A DNA stretch of 64,000 nt from Thiohalocapsa sp964524185 (GCA_964524185.1 CAZGCI010000003.1:19321-83320), one strand, 5' to 3'; positions 17,544 to 26,765 are shown, numbered from the stretch's first letter. Numbers and translations: made by a program. Notes: generated by a model not told the origin, from the sequence alone.

Positions 17544-17714
17544 TCAGCCGCGACCGACGCCATCCGCCCTGCACCAAGCGAATGGTGACATCAATGCTCG
17601 CCGTCCTGCCGGCGCGTCACCCTCGGGAGAGACGCTGCTCGCTGACGGGCCAACCTAGGACCGACGGGTATAGACTGCGGGGTCTGGTCGAGCAAAACCC
17701 GCGGAGACCCCCGC

Positions 17715-18254
17715 ATGCGCTTTCAAGTCAGCAAAGCGGAGATCAAGCGCGCCAACGTGCCGCATGAAATCTTCCTCACCAACCTCGTCGGCAACCATAT
17801 CCTGATGGCGGTGGCCGCCGGCGGCGTCGCCGGCAGCTTCCCCTGGGTCATGGCCGTGATCCCCGGCGTGTCCTTTATGGTCCTCGGCTACACCCTGTGG
17901 CGGGCGCACCGGGCCATAGGCCGCGATCCTTGGTATGTGATGTGCCACTGGCAGGTCTGCGCACGACGCAGCAAGCTCTTTATCCTGATGCTGAGCCTAT
18001 TGCTGGCGGTCGTTACGCTGGCCTGGGCAGCGCATGTGTACGGCGGCTTGATGAAAGAGGCTGCCATCGCGCTCGCGGCCGGCGTCGGCATCCTGCCGGT
18101 GATGGTGACGGTGCTAGGGCTGATCATCGTCGAATCCGACGCCCTCTACCACGCCAACCAGGCGCTGCTCCCGCGCTGGGTCGTGGAGCGGTTCCCGAAC
18201 CCGGATGCTGCCATGATCGAAGACGACGCGCCGGTACCCGCGACACAGGCCTGA
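17715..18254 (+). CDS. Multi-span membrane protein of unknown function
   Basis: 179 residues from ATG 17715. Hydrophobic segments fall at about residues 24-40, 42-60, 90-112 and 115-140, with a basic, Cys-containing loop DPWYVMCHWQVCARRSKLF between the second and third. The C-terminal tail is acidic and soluble. No family recognised. Convergent with the Slp-like lipoprotein gene. Confidence 0.7.
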   Translation: MRFQVSKAEIKRANVPHEIFLTNLVGNHILMAVAAGGVAGSFPWVMAVIPGVSFMVLGYTLWRAHRAIGRDPWYVMCHWQVCARRSKLFILMLSLLLAVVTLAWAAHVYGGLMKEAAIALAAGVGILPVMVTVLGLIIVESDALYHANQALLPRWVVERFPNPDAAMIEDDAPVPATQA

Positions 18255-18333
18255 GGATGGCGACAGATGCAATGCCCTGCCCCACACAGAACACGGCAGC
18301 GCCCGGCGCGCGCTTCGGCAGTCGACCCTGCGG

Positions 18334-18885
18334 TCAAAACCAAACGCCGACACCGCCGCCGCTCCAGCTGCGGCCGCCACCGACCCCCACGCTGATCCAG
18401 GGCCGCACCCGTCCACCGATATCGCCGTAGGCCCCCTCGCGCTGGGGCCAGACCTTGGGCGCGGCGGCTTCGAGCACAGGGAAGCGGTACTCCGCCTCGC
18501 CGATGCGCCCGTCCAGGGTGGCAATGATGCGCCCGCTAGCGGTGACCCGCCGGCCTGGCTCCAGATCCGCGGTTTCGAGATATCCCGGGCGGCGGACGAT
18601 GAAGCGCCCCGAGGCGGGCTCGCTCAACTGCGGGCGGCCACAGTCATCCAGCGGGTAGGCCAGCACCTCCAGGTCCGTGGCATCCGCCAGGTTGCGCGTA
18701 GACACCAAGGTGCCGCCCCAGGTGACGGTCGTGCCCTGATACCCATCGCCAGCAGCCACCACGGCAGGCGTGAGTGCGCGGTTGCCGATGGGTGCCCTGC
18801 ACGCGCCAGCGCCAGTGCCCGCACAGCCTGCAGTCAAGAGCGCGGCGACGGCAGTGATCAGGATAAAGGTCCGTAGCGGGCACAT
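18334..18885 (-). CDS. Slp-family outer-membrane lipoprotein
   Basis: 183 residues from Met at 18885, chosen because AAGGA lies 8 bases upstream of it. The signal peptide ends in the lipobox LLTAGC. Slp features are TTVTWGGTLVSTRNLADATD, LEVLAYPLDDCGRP, SGRFIVRRPGYLE, RRVTASGRI and a late Tyr/Phe-Pro-Val-Leu...Trp-Pro motif. The C-terminus is a Gly-rich stretch (SVGVGGGRSWSGGGVGVWF), common in Slp relatives. Slp proteins appear in carbon starvation and stationary phase in E. coli. Confidence 0.8.
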   Translation of the reverse strand: MCPLRTFILITAVAALLTAGCAGTGAGACRAPIGNRALTPAVVAAGDGYQGTTVTWGGTLVSTRNLADATDLEVLAYPLDDCGRPQLSEPASGRFIVRRPGYLETADLEPGRRVTASGRIIATLDGRIGEAEYRFPVLEAAAPKVWPQREGAYGDIGGRVRPWISVGVGGGRSWSGGGVGVWF

Positions 18886-19056
18886 GCGGAGCATCCTTCG
18901 ATGGCTGAGTCCGAGTGGGATGGCTGTGGGCGCATGCACCGCGCCAGACCTGGGGTAAAGTCTCCGTCGGTCGGCCACCACGCCCCCCGAGGCGTCCTAT
19001 TCTATCGCGCAGCGGCCCCAGTGCCTTCGGCGAGTCCGCAATGAACTGATGCCAGG

Positions 19057-20892
19057 ATGATGCCCTTCGACTCGGTCATGCTCTCTGCGCTGGTGTTTGG
19101 TCTCATCAGTGCTGCGACCCTGCCCATGGGTGCTGCAGTGGGCATTGCCTGGCGCCTGCCGGACCGCGTCATGGCGTTCCTGCTCGCCTTCGGCGGCGGC
19201 GCGTTGCTGGCAGCGCTGACCATCGACCTGATCGCACCGGGCGTCAACCGCGGTCATTTCCCGGATCTGGCCCTCGGCGCCATCATCGGCGGCGCGCTGT
19301 TTAAGCTACTGGACTGGGCCGTCAATCGCCAGGGAGGCTATCTGCGCAAACCGTCCACGGCACTGACCTACTGGCATAACCAGGCACGGCGCCGGCTACG
19401 GCACGTGCTGGCCAGCATCCGCCGCACACGTCCGCTTGGGGATCTCTCACCACAGACCTTGGACCGGCTACTGGGCATCGTCCAGATCCAGGCCTTGCCG
19501 GCGCATAGCTGCCTGTATCGCGCCGAGGACCCGCCCAGCAACGCCTACGTGGTGCTGGAGGGCGCCGTGGAGCTGAGCGACCCCGTCGCGGGCGGGCGGG
19601 TCTTCCAACGCTTGGCGCCGCACGACGCCTTTGGGCGCATGAGCTTCCTCTCCGGACTGCCGCGGGCCACCGAGGCCCACACCGCCGCCGACACCAAGCT
19701 GCTGGTGATCCCGCGTGGGGCCTTCATGCAGCTGGTGGCCGACTGCGCCGAGCTCCGCGGCGTGCTCCGCGGGCTGCTCCAAGACACGGAATTGACCCAC
19801 TATCTGCGCAAGCGCCACCGGCTGAGCACGGAGGCCGTGGCAGCCTGGCGCCAGCAGGCCCTAGCGGAGCTGGACACGGCGGGCGCCTACGACCCACCCA
19901 TCGCGCCAGAGCAGATCGCCGAGGAGCCGGTGGAGCTGATGCGCGACGAGCCTCGGCTCGGCTTCTTCCCCGGCCTGTCGGACGCGACGCTCCAGCGCAT
20001 CGCTGCGCGCTTGGTACACAAGCACGTGGCAGACGGCTACAACTTTTTCTCCCAGGGCCATCCCGCGGACCGGCTTTATCTGCTGCGCCGCGGCACCGTG
20101 TACCTGTTCGACCAGGACCAGCGCAATCGCCGCCCGTCGGTGGTGGCGGCGGGTGAAGGCTTTGGCGGCTTCGCCTTTTTCACCCAAGCGCCGCACGCCG
20201 TCACCGCCGTGGCGCACGACGCCGCTGAGGTCTCGGAGCTGCGGCGCCGAGATTTCGAGCAACTCCTGACCGAGCTGCCGGAGCTGCGCAGGCGCTTTGC
20301 GGACTACCTGCAGCGTCAGCCCACGCGCACCTATCTCACCGAACACCAACACCTGGGTGCACGTCGCGCCGCCGCCTGGCTGGACCGCGCGTCAAAGCGT
20401 GTCGCCGGCGGCCATCTGATGCCCCCGGTAAGCGAGATCACGCGTCAGGTGGCGGGCCATAGGAGTGCCGCCGTCGCCATGTTCCTCGGCATGACGCTGG
20501 ATGGCATCCCGGAGTCTTTCGTCATCGGCGCCAATGTGGTCATGACGGGCGGGATCAGCCTGTCACTGCTGGGCGGGCTCGTGTTGGCCAACCTGCCGGA
20601 AGCGCTGTCCAGCGCCGCAGGGATGAAGGAACAAGGGCTCAAGACGCCGCGCATCCTCGCCATGTGGACAACCCTGATGTTGATGACGGGCGTTGGCTCG
20701 GCGCTCGGCGCTGTGCTGCTGGCGGAGGCCTCCGCCGAGCTGTTCGCACTCATCGAGGGCCTTGCCGCCGGGGCCATGCTCACCATGGTGGCGGAAACGA
20801 TGCTGCCGGAGGCCTTCCATAAAGGCGGCGGCGTGGTGGGACTCTCCACACTCGCCGGTTTTTTGTTGGCGATCTATTTCAATACGCTGTAG
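19057..20892 (+). CDS. ZIP-like membrane protein split by two cyclic-nucleotide-binding domains
   Basis: A 611-residue protein. Residues about 5-95 are three membrane segments of ZIP type. Residues about 130-250 (YVVLEGAVELSDPVAGG, FGRMSFLSGLPRATEAHT) and about 310-420 (LYLLRRGTVYLFDQDQ, GEGFGGFAFFTQAPHAVTA) are two cNMP-binding folds. Five hydrophobic segments then resume. In these, ZIP transmembrane 4 reads TLDGIPESFVIG (Asp482, Glu486) where ZIP transporters have HNxPEG, and segment 5 reads LANLPEALSSAAG. A late MVAETMLPEAF is also acidic. It is probably a divalent-cation transporter or sensor gated by cyclic nucleotides. No good ribosome site precedes ATG 19057. Confidence 0.8.
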   Translation: MMPFDSVMLSALVFGLISAATLPMGAAVGIAWRLPDRVMAFLLAFGGGALLAALTIDLIAPGVNRGHFPDLALGAIIGGALFKLLDWAVNRQGGYLRKPSTALTYWHNQARRRLRHVLASIRRTRPLGDLSPQTLDRLLGIVQIQALPAHSCLYRAEDPPSNAYVVLEGAVELSDPVAGGRVFQRLAPHDAFGRMSFLSGLPRATEAHTAADTKLLVIPRGAFMQLVADCAELRGVLRGLLQDTELTHYLRKRHRLSTEAVAAWRQQALAELDTAGAYDPPIAPEQIAEEPVELMRDEPRLGFFPGLSDATLQRIAARLVHKHVADGYNFFSQGHPADRLYLLRRGTVYLFDQDQRNRRPSVVAAGEGFGGFAFFTQAPHAVTAVAHDAAEVSELRRRDFEQLLTELPELRRRFADYLQRQPTRTYLTEHQHLGARRAAAWLDRASKRVAGGHLMPPVSEITRQVAGHRSAAVAMFLGMTLDGIPESFVIGANVVMTGGISLSLLGGLVLANLPEALSSAAGMKEQGLKTPRILAMWTTLMLMTGVGSALGAVLLAEASAELFALIEGLAAGAMLTMVAETMLPEAFHKGGGVVGLSTLAGFLLAIYFNTL

Positions 20893-20947
20893 GAGCCAAG
20901 GGGCGCAGCGCGGTGATCGCGCGCCGTTCTGCCGATCTGGACCGCGC

Positions 20948-20977
20948 AAAAAAAAATGCCCGGCGGGCCGCCGGGCA
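20948..20977 (-). terminator. Rho-independent terminator of phaP-phaB
   Basis: On the minus strand an 8-bp perfect stem TGCCCGGC / GCCGGGCA with a 5-base loop is followed by nine T. It stands 101 bases past the phaB stop. On the plus strand the T tract is missing, so it serves the minus-strand operon. Confidence 0.9.
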
Positions 20978-21077
20978 GAGGAACGTCTCAGTAAGAGAGA
21001 GACGAGGAGGACTCGGGTGTGGGCAGCCAGCCCAGAAGGCAGACGCGCCAAGGCCCCCGCCGGGGCCGGCAGCAGCG

Positions 21078-21824
21078 TCAGTGCATGAACAGGCCGCCGT
21101 TCACCGGCAGATTCGCACCGGTGACATAGCCGGTTTCGTCGGCAACCAAGAAGGCTACGGCGTTGGCGATCTCTTCGGGCTTGCCCATGCGACGCATGGG
21201 CACACCGGCCACGATGGCCTCGCGCACGTCATCGCGCATGGCCAGCGTCATCGGCGTCTCGACGTAGCCCGGGGAGACGGTGTTGACCGTGATGCCCTTC
21301 GCGGCGCCTTCCTGCGCCAGACTCATTGTGAAGCCGTGCATGCCGGCCTTGGCCGTCGCATAGTTGGTCTGTCCGAACTGGCCGCGCTGGCCATTGACGG
21401 AGGAGATGTTCACCACCCGCCCGAAGCCGACGGCGAGCATGTCGTCCCAAACCTGGCGGGTTACGTTGTAGACACTGTTGAGGTTGACGTCGATGACAGC
21501 GCGCCAGGCGTCCTCCTCCATCTTCTTGAAGGTCTTGTCCCGGGTGATACCGGCGCAGTTCACCAGGACGGCCACGGGGCCATGACGCTGCTTGATCTCG
21601 CCGACCATGCGCTGGGCGTCCTCGAAGGACGCCACGTCAGCGCCGATGGTGTCAATCTCGAAACCCAGGCCCGCTTGGTCGTTCTTCCAAGCCTCGGCCG
21701 CCTCTTGTTCCGACGGGTGATGATTGGCGACGACGCGGAACCCGTCCCGCGATAGGCGCTGGCAGATGGCGCTCCCGATGCCACCAATGCCGCCTGTCAC
21801 CAGTGCGACGCGCGCTCCTGTCAT
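21078..21824 (-). CDS. phaB: Acetoacetyl-CoA reductase
   Basis: A 248-residue short-chain dehydrogenase reducing acetoacetyl-CoA to (R)-3-hydroxybutyryl-CoA with NADPH, the second step of polyhydroxybutyrate synthesis. The start at 21824 gives MTGARVALVTGGIGGIGSA. Catalytic features are NISSVNGQRGQFGQTNYATAKAG with Ser, Tyr and Lys, followed by the family-typical VNTVSPGYVETPM. The phasin gene lies upstream on the same strand. The synthase and thiolase genes are not in the window. Confidence 0.92.
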   Translation of the reverse strand: MTGARVALVTGGIGGIGSAICQRLSRDGFRVVANHHPSEQEAAEAWKNDQAGLGFEIDTIGADVASFEDAQRMVGEIKQRHGPVAVLVNCAGITRDKTFKKMEEDAWRAVIDVNLNSVYNVTRQVWDDMLAVGFGRVVNISSVNGQRGQFGQTNYATAKAGMHGFTMSLAQEGAAKGITVNTVSPGYVETPMTLAMRDDVREAIVAGVPMRRMGKPEEIANAVAFLVADETGYVTGANLPVNGGLFMH

Positions 21825-21898
21825 AGCTGCTTCTCGCTGTTGTTCGTCTTGCTCATGCCGAGGCGTTGGCGCCGCGGGAATCGGCAGCGCCCCGGTGT

Positions 21899-21937
21899 CG
21901 GAGCCATTGGGCTCCGCGGGGGCGGGCAGACCCGCGG
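21899..21937 (-). promoter_or_regulatory. Two mutually exclusive hairpins between phaP and phaB
   Basis: GGAGCC-ATTG-GGCTCC (21900-21915) and CCGCGGG / CCCGCGG (21914-21920 with 21931-21937) share bases and cannot form together. Neither is followed by a T tract. They could slow or protect the transcript between the abundant phasin and the reductase. Confidence 0.35.
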
Positions 21938-22046
21938 CGGACACTGCGAGCATCCCTGCCGCACCCGCCGCACCGGTGCCCCGCTGGGGTCCAGCGCCGC
22001 GGCCTGCTGTCAGACCGGGCGCTGTGCCGGCGCGCGGGCTGATCCT

Positions 22047-22418
22047 TCAGGCAGTGACGGCGTTGCGGACCGCGGTGTTGCTCTCTTTGAGCTCGGCCAT
22101 GGTCGAGTCGACCCAGCCGCGGTAATCGTCGCGGATTTCACCGGCCAAGGTCATGTTGGTCTTGGACTCGGCCATCAGTTTCTCGCTCATCTCGCGGGTG
22201 ATGTCGACCTGGCCCTGATAGAGCTCGCTGTAGCCCTTTGCCTCAGTGGCCAGCTTCATCATGCGCACGCCTTGCTCCAGGAAAATGTTCATCGCATCCA
22301 TCTGGCGCGTGGCCATTCTCTCAGCCACCTTCAAGTTCAGCTCACCGAGGGCGCTCAAGCGCTCGACGTTCTGATTGGTGAGGTCGGTGTAGGTCTTGAC
22401 GACGTCTTGGGTACTCAT
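22047..22418 (-). CDS. phaP: Phasin
   Basis: A 123-residue helical protein coating polyhydroxyalkanoate granules. From Met at 22418 it reads MSTQDVVKTYTDLTNQNVER and continues with the amphipathic repeats NLKVAERMATRQMDAMN and GYSELYQGQVDITREMSEKL. This is the phasin-2 pattern, without Cys or Trp except one Trp near the end. It is the first gene of a minus-strand pair with phaB, consistent with granule formation. Confidence 0.85.
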   Translation of the reverse strand: MSTQDVVKTYTDLTNQNVERLSALGELNLKVAERMATRQMDAMNIFLEQGVRMMKLATEAKGYSELYQGQVDITREMSEKLMAESKTNMTLAGEIRDDYRGWVDSTMAELKESNTAVRNAVTA

Positions 22419-22482
22419 AGCGATGCTCCGGTGGGGCTCTGACTGACTGCGTTGTGGGCCGCCATTCATTTGACGCCCGTTA

Positions 22483-22497
22483 TGCTGCGGTGCAGCA
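22483..22497. promoter_or_regulatory. Possible PhaR-type operator before phaP
   Basis: TGCTGC-GGT-GCAGCA is a perfect palindrome 65 bases upstream of the phasin start, followed closely by a second TTGCAGTGCA. It matches the CTGC-N3-GCAG form reported for the phasin repressor PhaR in alphaproteobacteria. No phaR gene is in the window. Confidence 0.5.
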
Positions 22498-22686
22498 ATT
22501 GTTGCAGTGCACAATAGTCGGGTCCCCGGCGCTTGTCAAGGGCACGTGAGCCCTAGCCAGCGCGCCTGTGGACGTTGGGCTCCGCGCACGCCCCGGTCTC
22601 ACGCCCCGGTCTCGCGCCTCGTCCTCATGCAGTGGCGCACGCGCGGTGCGCAGTCCTTCGCCATCGCCCCAAGCCAATGCCCAAGC

Positions 22687-23451
22687 TCAACGCTCCGGCA
22701 CTGGCGGCGGCGGCGATAGGGGTGCGACGGCGCCGGGAGGGACCGGCGGCTCAGGCGCAGGCAGCCCACCCAGCACCGCAGCGACGTCTCGACTGAATTC
22801 GCCGAGACAAGCACTGAGTGCCGATACGAGGGCGGTGTAGCGGGCATCTACGTCGCTGCCCGCCTCGGCGGCGGTGCCGACATCGACGATCGGACAGCGG
22901 TAAGCGTCTTCACGGCTGGTATAGCTGCGGCGCAGCCGATCGTCCATGACCGACCAGCGCACCCTCAGCGCTGCGACGCCATCGGCGGCGCCCTCGAAGG
23001 CCAGCACCTCCGCCGGCACACGGTAGTCCAGCGCCATGCGCGACTCGGATGGAAACAGGGCGACGCGGCTGGTGCCGAGCAGATAGGCCAGGTTCTCGCT
23101 CCAGACGCGGAGGAAGTCGTCCTGCACGCTGCCGCCCCAGCGGCGGAACTCGTTCACCACCAAGCGGTTGGCACCGTCACGGGTGACGATTTGCGGGCGG
23201 TCCAAGAACTGCGGAAAGGTGACTGGCCCGAGCCCGACGGCAATGCCGCCTGCGGCCACGTCACCACGACGTACCGTGGCGTCCGGCAGCGGCGTCAGCG
23301 TGTAGAAGGAGGACGGCGGTGTGCTGGCACAGCCGGCCAGCAACAGCACGGCTGCAAGCGCCGGCGGCCAAGCGCCGCATCGCCGGCGCGGGCCGTGATC
23401 TGCACCAACAGCACACCAATACACAAACCGATCCAAGCCCAGCAACCACAT
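22687..23451 (-). CDS. pqiC: PqiC-type outer-membrane lipoprotein
   Basis: 254 residues with a lipoprotein signal (AAVLLLAGC) and then ASTPPSSFYTLTPLP, the usual opening of the ABC-transport auxiliary lipoprotein (DUF330) family. GGIAVGLGPVTFPQFLDRP and FRRWGGSVQDDFLRVWSENL are family motifs. It is thought to dock the MCE-domain PqiB tube to the outer membrane. The ATG overlaps the pqiB stop by the ATGA arrangement. The C-terminus is a Pro-rich tail. Confidence 0.87.
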   Translation of the reverse strand: MWLLGLDRFVYWCAVGADHGPRRRCGAWPPALAAVLLLAGCASTPPSSFYTLTPLPDATVRRGDVAAGGIAVGLGPVTFPQFLDRPQIVTRDGANRLVVNEFRRWGGSVQDDFLRVWSENLAYLLGTSRVALFPSESRMALDYRVPAEVLAFEGAADGVAALRVRWSVMDDRLRRSYTSREDAYRCPIVDVGTAAEAGSDVDARYTALVSALSACLGEFSRDVAAVLGGLPAPEPPVPPGAVAPLSPPPPVPER

Positions 23452-25196
23452 CAGCGTCCGCCTCCTTTGCCCTGGATGAGGGCCTCGGGATGTCGTTCCA
23501 GATAATCAGCCAGCACGCGCAACGACCGAGCGGCCGCGCTGACCTCGCGCATTGTACGCACCGCTTCCACGGACAGCGGCGCATCCGGCCCCAGGAGGTC
23601 GTTGGCGTTCCCGAGCGTGCGCAGGGCCTCATCCAACACCCCCTGGAGGTTGCCGAGCAAGGCGTCCGCCTCCGGCGCCAATGTGCTGTTGAGCTGGGCG
23701 GCGACGCCTCGCACCTCGGCGAGGAGTCCGCCCAGCTCGCCGATGGCGGCACGCAGGTCCGCTGACCCGATCAGCTCACGCGCGTCGGCGAGGGTGGCAC
23801 GGAGATCGTCGCCGATGGCCTGAATTGGGAGCGCATTGACCCTATCCAGGAAGGCGGTCAGGCTGGTGGTGACGGCCTCCAGCGGCGTGGGCAAGGTCGG
23901 CAGCATCAGATACCCATCGCGCTCGGCGAGCTCCGCAGGTGGGGCATCGGGATGGACGTCGAGGTCCACGTAGAGGGCGCCCGTCAACAGGTTGCCAGTC
24001 TTGAGCTGGGCGCGGAGACCGTTATGCACCAGTTGGCGCACCACACTGGGATGTGACTGCGACGGCCCCTCCCGCGGCTCCGCCAAGCCGATGCGCTCGG
24101 GCTCCACCTCCACCAACACTGGGATGAAGAAATCCAAATCCTTGTCGTTGAACCTGAGCGCAATGTCCACGACGCGGCCGATCTCGATACCGCGCAGGGA
24201 CACCGGCGCACCCACATTGAGCCCCCGCACCGAGCCGCCGAAAACCAGGAGATAACGTTCTTTCTCAAGATAGACGGGCTCGTTGGCGGCTCTGCGGTTT
24301 GCATAGAGCGGAAACAGCTCCCCCTCCGGCGCCTCGGTGCCGGTGGCTTGGAGGTCGTCCGGTGTGTCGAAGGCGACACCGCCGAGGAGCGCGGACACCA
24401 ATGACTGGGTGTCGAGCGTTACGCCGTCGGCGCCGAGCTTCAGATCGATGCCGCTGGCGTTCCAGAACCGCGTATTGGTGTGGACCAATGCGTCGTGCGG
24501 GCTATTGACAAAGATCTCCACGTTAACGGCGCCACCGTCCTCGTCCAAGGCGTAATCGATCACCTGGCCGACCTGGATCCGACGGTAGTAGACCGGCGCG
24601 CCCGGATTCAACGAGCCCAGGCTATCCGAGCTGAGGCGAAACTGCCGCCCCGGCACATCGGTGGTAATCACCGGCGGGCTCGCCAGCCCTCGGAAATGCC
24701 TTCGCTGCTTGCTGCTGGTGCCTGGATCCACCGCGACGAAGGCGCCGGAGAGCAGCGTCTCGAGCCCGCTGACCTGACTCGCGGTCACCCGCGGGCGCGC
24801 GACCCAAAAGCGGCTGTCCTCGGCGAGGAATGGCTCACTGCCGTGGCGGAGCTCGGCGGTGACGGTGACGTGATCGAGGTCGCTGCTGACGTCGATGCGG
24901 TTGATGGTGCCGATGTCGACATCCTTGTATTTGACCTTGGTCTTGCCGGCCTGCAGGCCCGCCGCGTTCTGAAAGTCGATGGTGATGGTCGGACCGCGCT
25001 CGGCCAGGGTCTTCACCACCAGCCAGCCGCCCACCGCCAACGCCAGCACGGGCAGCAGCCAAACCAGTGATGGGCGCTCGCGCCGCACCACCCGGGCGCT
25101 CGGCAATGGGGTCCGTGCGGTGTCTGCGTCAGGCGCTGGCGCGCTGTCCGGCGGTGAGCCGGGCGTCGGTGGGGGCCGCTGCTGGGGCTCCGTCAT
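23451..25196 (-). CDS. pqiB: PqiB-type MCE-domain protein
   Basis: 581 residues from Met at 25196. A cytosolic Pro-rich start is followed by one membrane span (about 44-62) and three MCE (MlaD) repeats opening TITIDFQNAAGLQAGKTKVK, DSLGSLNPGAPVYYRRIQVG and GSVRGLNVGAPVSLRGIEIG. A long helical C-terminal part follows (about 450-570). In E. coli, PqiB forms a periplasm-spanning needle moving lipids between membranes. Its start lies inside the end of pqiA (68-base overlap), pointing to coupled translation. Confidence 0.92.
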   Translation of the reverse strand: MTEPQQRPPPTPGSPPDSAPAPDADTARTPLPSARVVRRERPSLVWLLPVLALAVGGWLVVKTLAERGPTITIDFQNAAGLQAGKTKVKYKDVDIGTINRIDVSSDLDHVTVTAELRHGSEPFLAEDSRFWVARPRVTASQVSGLETLLSGAFVAVDPGTSSKQRRHFRGLASPPVITTDVPGRQFRLSSDSLGSLNPGAPVYYRRIQVGQVIDYALDEDGGAVNVEIFVNSPHDALVHTNTRFWNASGIDLKLGADGVTLDTQSLVSALLGGVAFDTPDDLQATGTEAPEGELFPLYANRRAANEPVYLEKERYLLVFGGSVRGLNVGAPVSLRGIEIGRVVDIALRFNDKDLDFFIPVLVEVEPERIGLAEPREGPSQSHPSVVRQLVHNGLRAQLKTGNLLTGALYVDLDVHPDAPPAELAERDGYLMLPTLPTPLEAVTTSLTAFLDRVNALPIQAIGDDLRATLADARELIGSADLRAAIGELGGLLAEVRGVAAQLNSTLAPEADALLGNLQGVLDEALRTLGNANDLLGPDAPLSVEAVRTMREVSAAARSLRVLADYLERHPEALIQGKGGGR

Positions 25197-26439
25197 GATC
25201 CTGCTCCATTGCGTCCCAAATGAGTCTGGGATCGAAGGACATCGCTGCGAGCATGGTGAGGATGACCACGGCACAGAAGAACACGGCGCCGGCGCGCGCC
25301 TCGATGCTGGCGAGGTTACCGAGGCGCACCAGCGCGACCAGGATGGTCACCACGTACACATCCACCATGGACCAGCGACCGATGGCCTCGGTCACCCGAT
25401 AGATTTTGGTGCGCTCGCGCGGGCGCCAGTGCGAGCACAGCTGCACCGACACCAGCAGGAACAGCAGCATCAGCAGCTTCAGCAGCGGCACGAAGACGCT
25501 GGCCGTGAAGACGATGACCGCGAGCGGCCACATACCGTGGTGCAAGAGAAACAGCACGCCGCTCAGAATCGTGTCCGCTTGGGTCTGGCCCAGCGAGGTC
25601 ACCGACATCACGGGGTAGAGGTTGGCTGGCAGGTAACAAACAGCCGCGGCAAGTACCAGCGCCCAGGTACGTTGCAGACTCTCGGGCTTGCGCCGGTGCA
25701 GCACGTCCGTGCAGCGCGGGCAACGTAAGCGCCCGCGGCGATCGACCTCCGCCGCGCGCTCGGGCACCACCAGCTCGCAGACATCACAGCCGACCACGCC
25801 CTCGCCCGCCGCCGGCGCACGCCGCACGTCGGGCGCCAGCGGCACGCGCTCCCACACCGCGTCTGGATCGAGCGCCGCCTGCGCCGCCGCCAACACAAAG
25901 ATGAGCACCACGAAGGCGAACAGTGACACCCCCGGCACGATGCTGGCCATCTCGGTCAGCTTCACCACCGACACCAGGATGCCGATCATAAACACATCCA
26001 TCATGCCCCATGGCACCAGGCTCTTGAACCAACGGAACAAGGTCGGGAAGCCCGGCGGCAGCCGCCCGCCCCACTTCAGCGGGGCCAGCACCGCGAGCAA
26101 AAGCACCAGCTGCAGGCCTGGCGCCAGGATGCTGGTGAAGAAGACCACCGCCGCCACCTCGCCCTTACCCTGAGCAGCGAGGTCGTGCACGCCGGTCATC
26201 AGCGTGGTCTCGGTCATTTGCCCCTGCATCTCGAAGGAGAGGAAGGGAAAGGTGTTGGCAATCACGAACAGCGTCAGCCCCGTGATGGTCAGCGCCAGGG
26301 TGCGGTCGATACTGTTCGGGCGGTTGCGATGCAGCGCGTGGCCGCACCGCGCACAGTGCGCGGTGCCGCCGGGTGGCAGCGGCGGGCTCTGCTGCAGCAG
26401 ATCACACGCAGGGCAAAGGGTGGGCGTGCCGGCGGACAT
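25129..26439 (-). CDS. pqiA: PqiA-type integral membrane protein
   Basis: 436 residues from Met at 26439. Two homologous halves each carry a zinc-ribbon-like Cys pair set (CPACDLL...CARCGHAL and CDVCELV...CPRCTDVL) followed by four membrane spans. NTFPFLSFEMQGQ and NLYPVMSVTSLGQ are the paired family motifs. PqiA is the inner-membrane partner of PqiB in envelope lipid homeostasis and is stress-induced in E. coli. The gene heads the minus-strand pqiABC operon. Confidence 0.92.
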   Translation of the reverse strand: MSAGTPTLCPACDLLQQSPPLPPGGTAHCARCGHALHRNRPNSIDRTLALTITGLTLFVIANTFPFLSFEMQGQMTETTLMTGVHDLAAQGKGEVAAVVFFTSILAPGLQLVLLLAVLAPLKWGGRLPPGFPTLFRWFKSLVPWGMMDVFMIGILVSVVKLTEMASIVPGVSLFAFVVLIFVLAAAQAALDPDAVWERVPLAPDVRRAPAAGEGVVGCDVCELVVPERAAEVDRRGRLRCPRCTDVLHRRKPESLQRTWALVLAAAVCYLPANLYPVMSVTSLGQTQADTILSGVLFLLHHGMWPLAVIVFTASVFVPLLKLLMLLFLLVSVQLCSHWRPRERTKIYRVTEAIGRWSMVDVYVVTILVALVRLGNLASIEARAGAVFFCAVVILTMLAAMSFDPRLIWDAMEQDHDGAPAAAPTDARLTAGQRASA

Positions 26440-26467
26440 GCGGGCCAAGTATACGCTTGCGGCCTGC

Positions 26468-26555
26468 GGCCGAGGGCCGAGGGCCGAGGAGCAATCGCTG
26501 ACGTAGAGGTTCGAGTCTGCGCCTAGGCCCCTGGCCCTTGGCCTTGGCCACTGAA
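26468..26555. repeat. Intergenic heptamer repeats (GGCCGAG and CTTGGCC)
   Basis: Within the 326-base gap between pqiA and the antiporter operon, GGCCGAG occurs three times in a row at 26468-26488, and a CTTGGCC cluster lies at 26531-26555. The latter, read on the minus strand, resembles the repeat at 51605-51638. The gap must also hold two divergent promoters, which were not located. Confidence 0.6.
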
Positions 26556-26765
26556 TGCCCCGCTGATTGGCCGCAGACCCCGCCGCTCGTTGGTCGGAGT
26601 CCGTGCCTGGCGCGTGCCGGGTGTCGGTGCACGGCACTGAGCACGAGACGGATGCAAAGCTAACGGGCCCCGTACAAGCGAGGCTGCGTCCCGTTGACGC
26701 CATCCGGTATCATCGCGCGCAGTCGGAGTCGCTGGTTGACTCGCCACCGGGCCCGGGAAGCTTAC

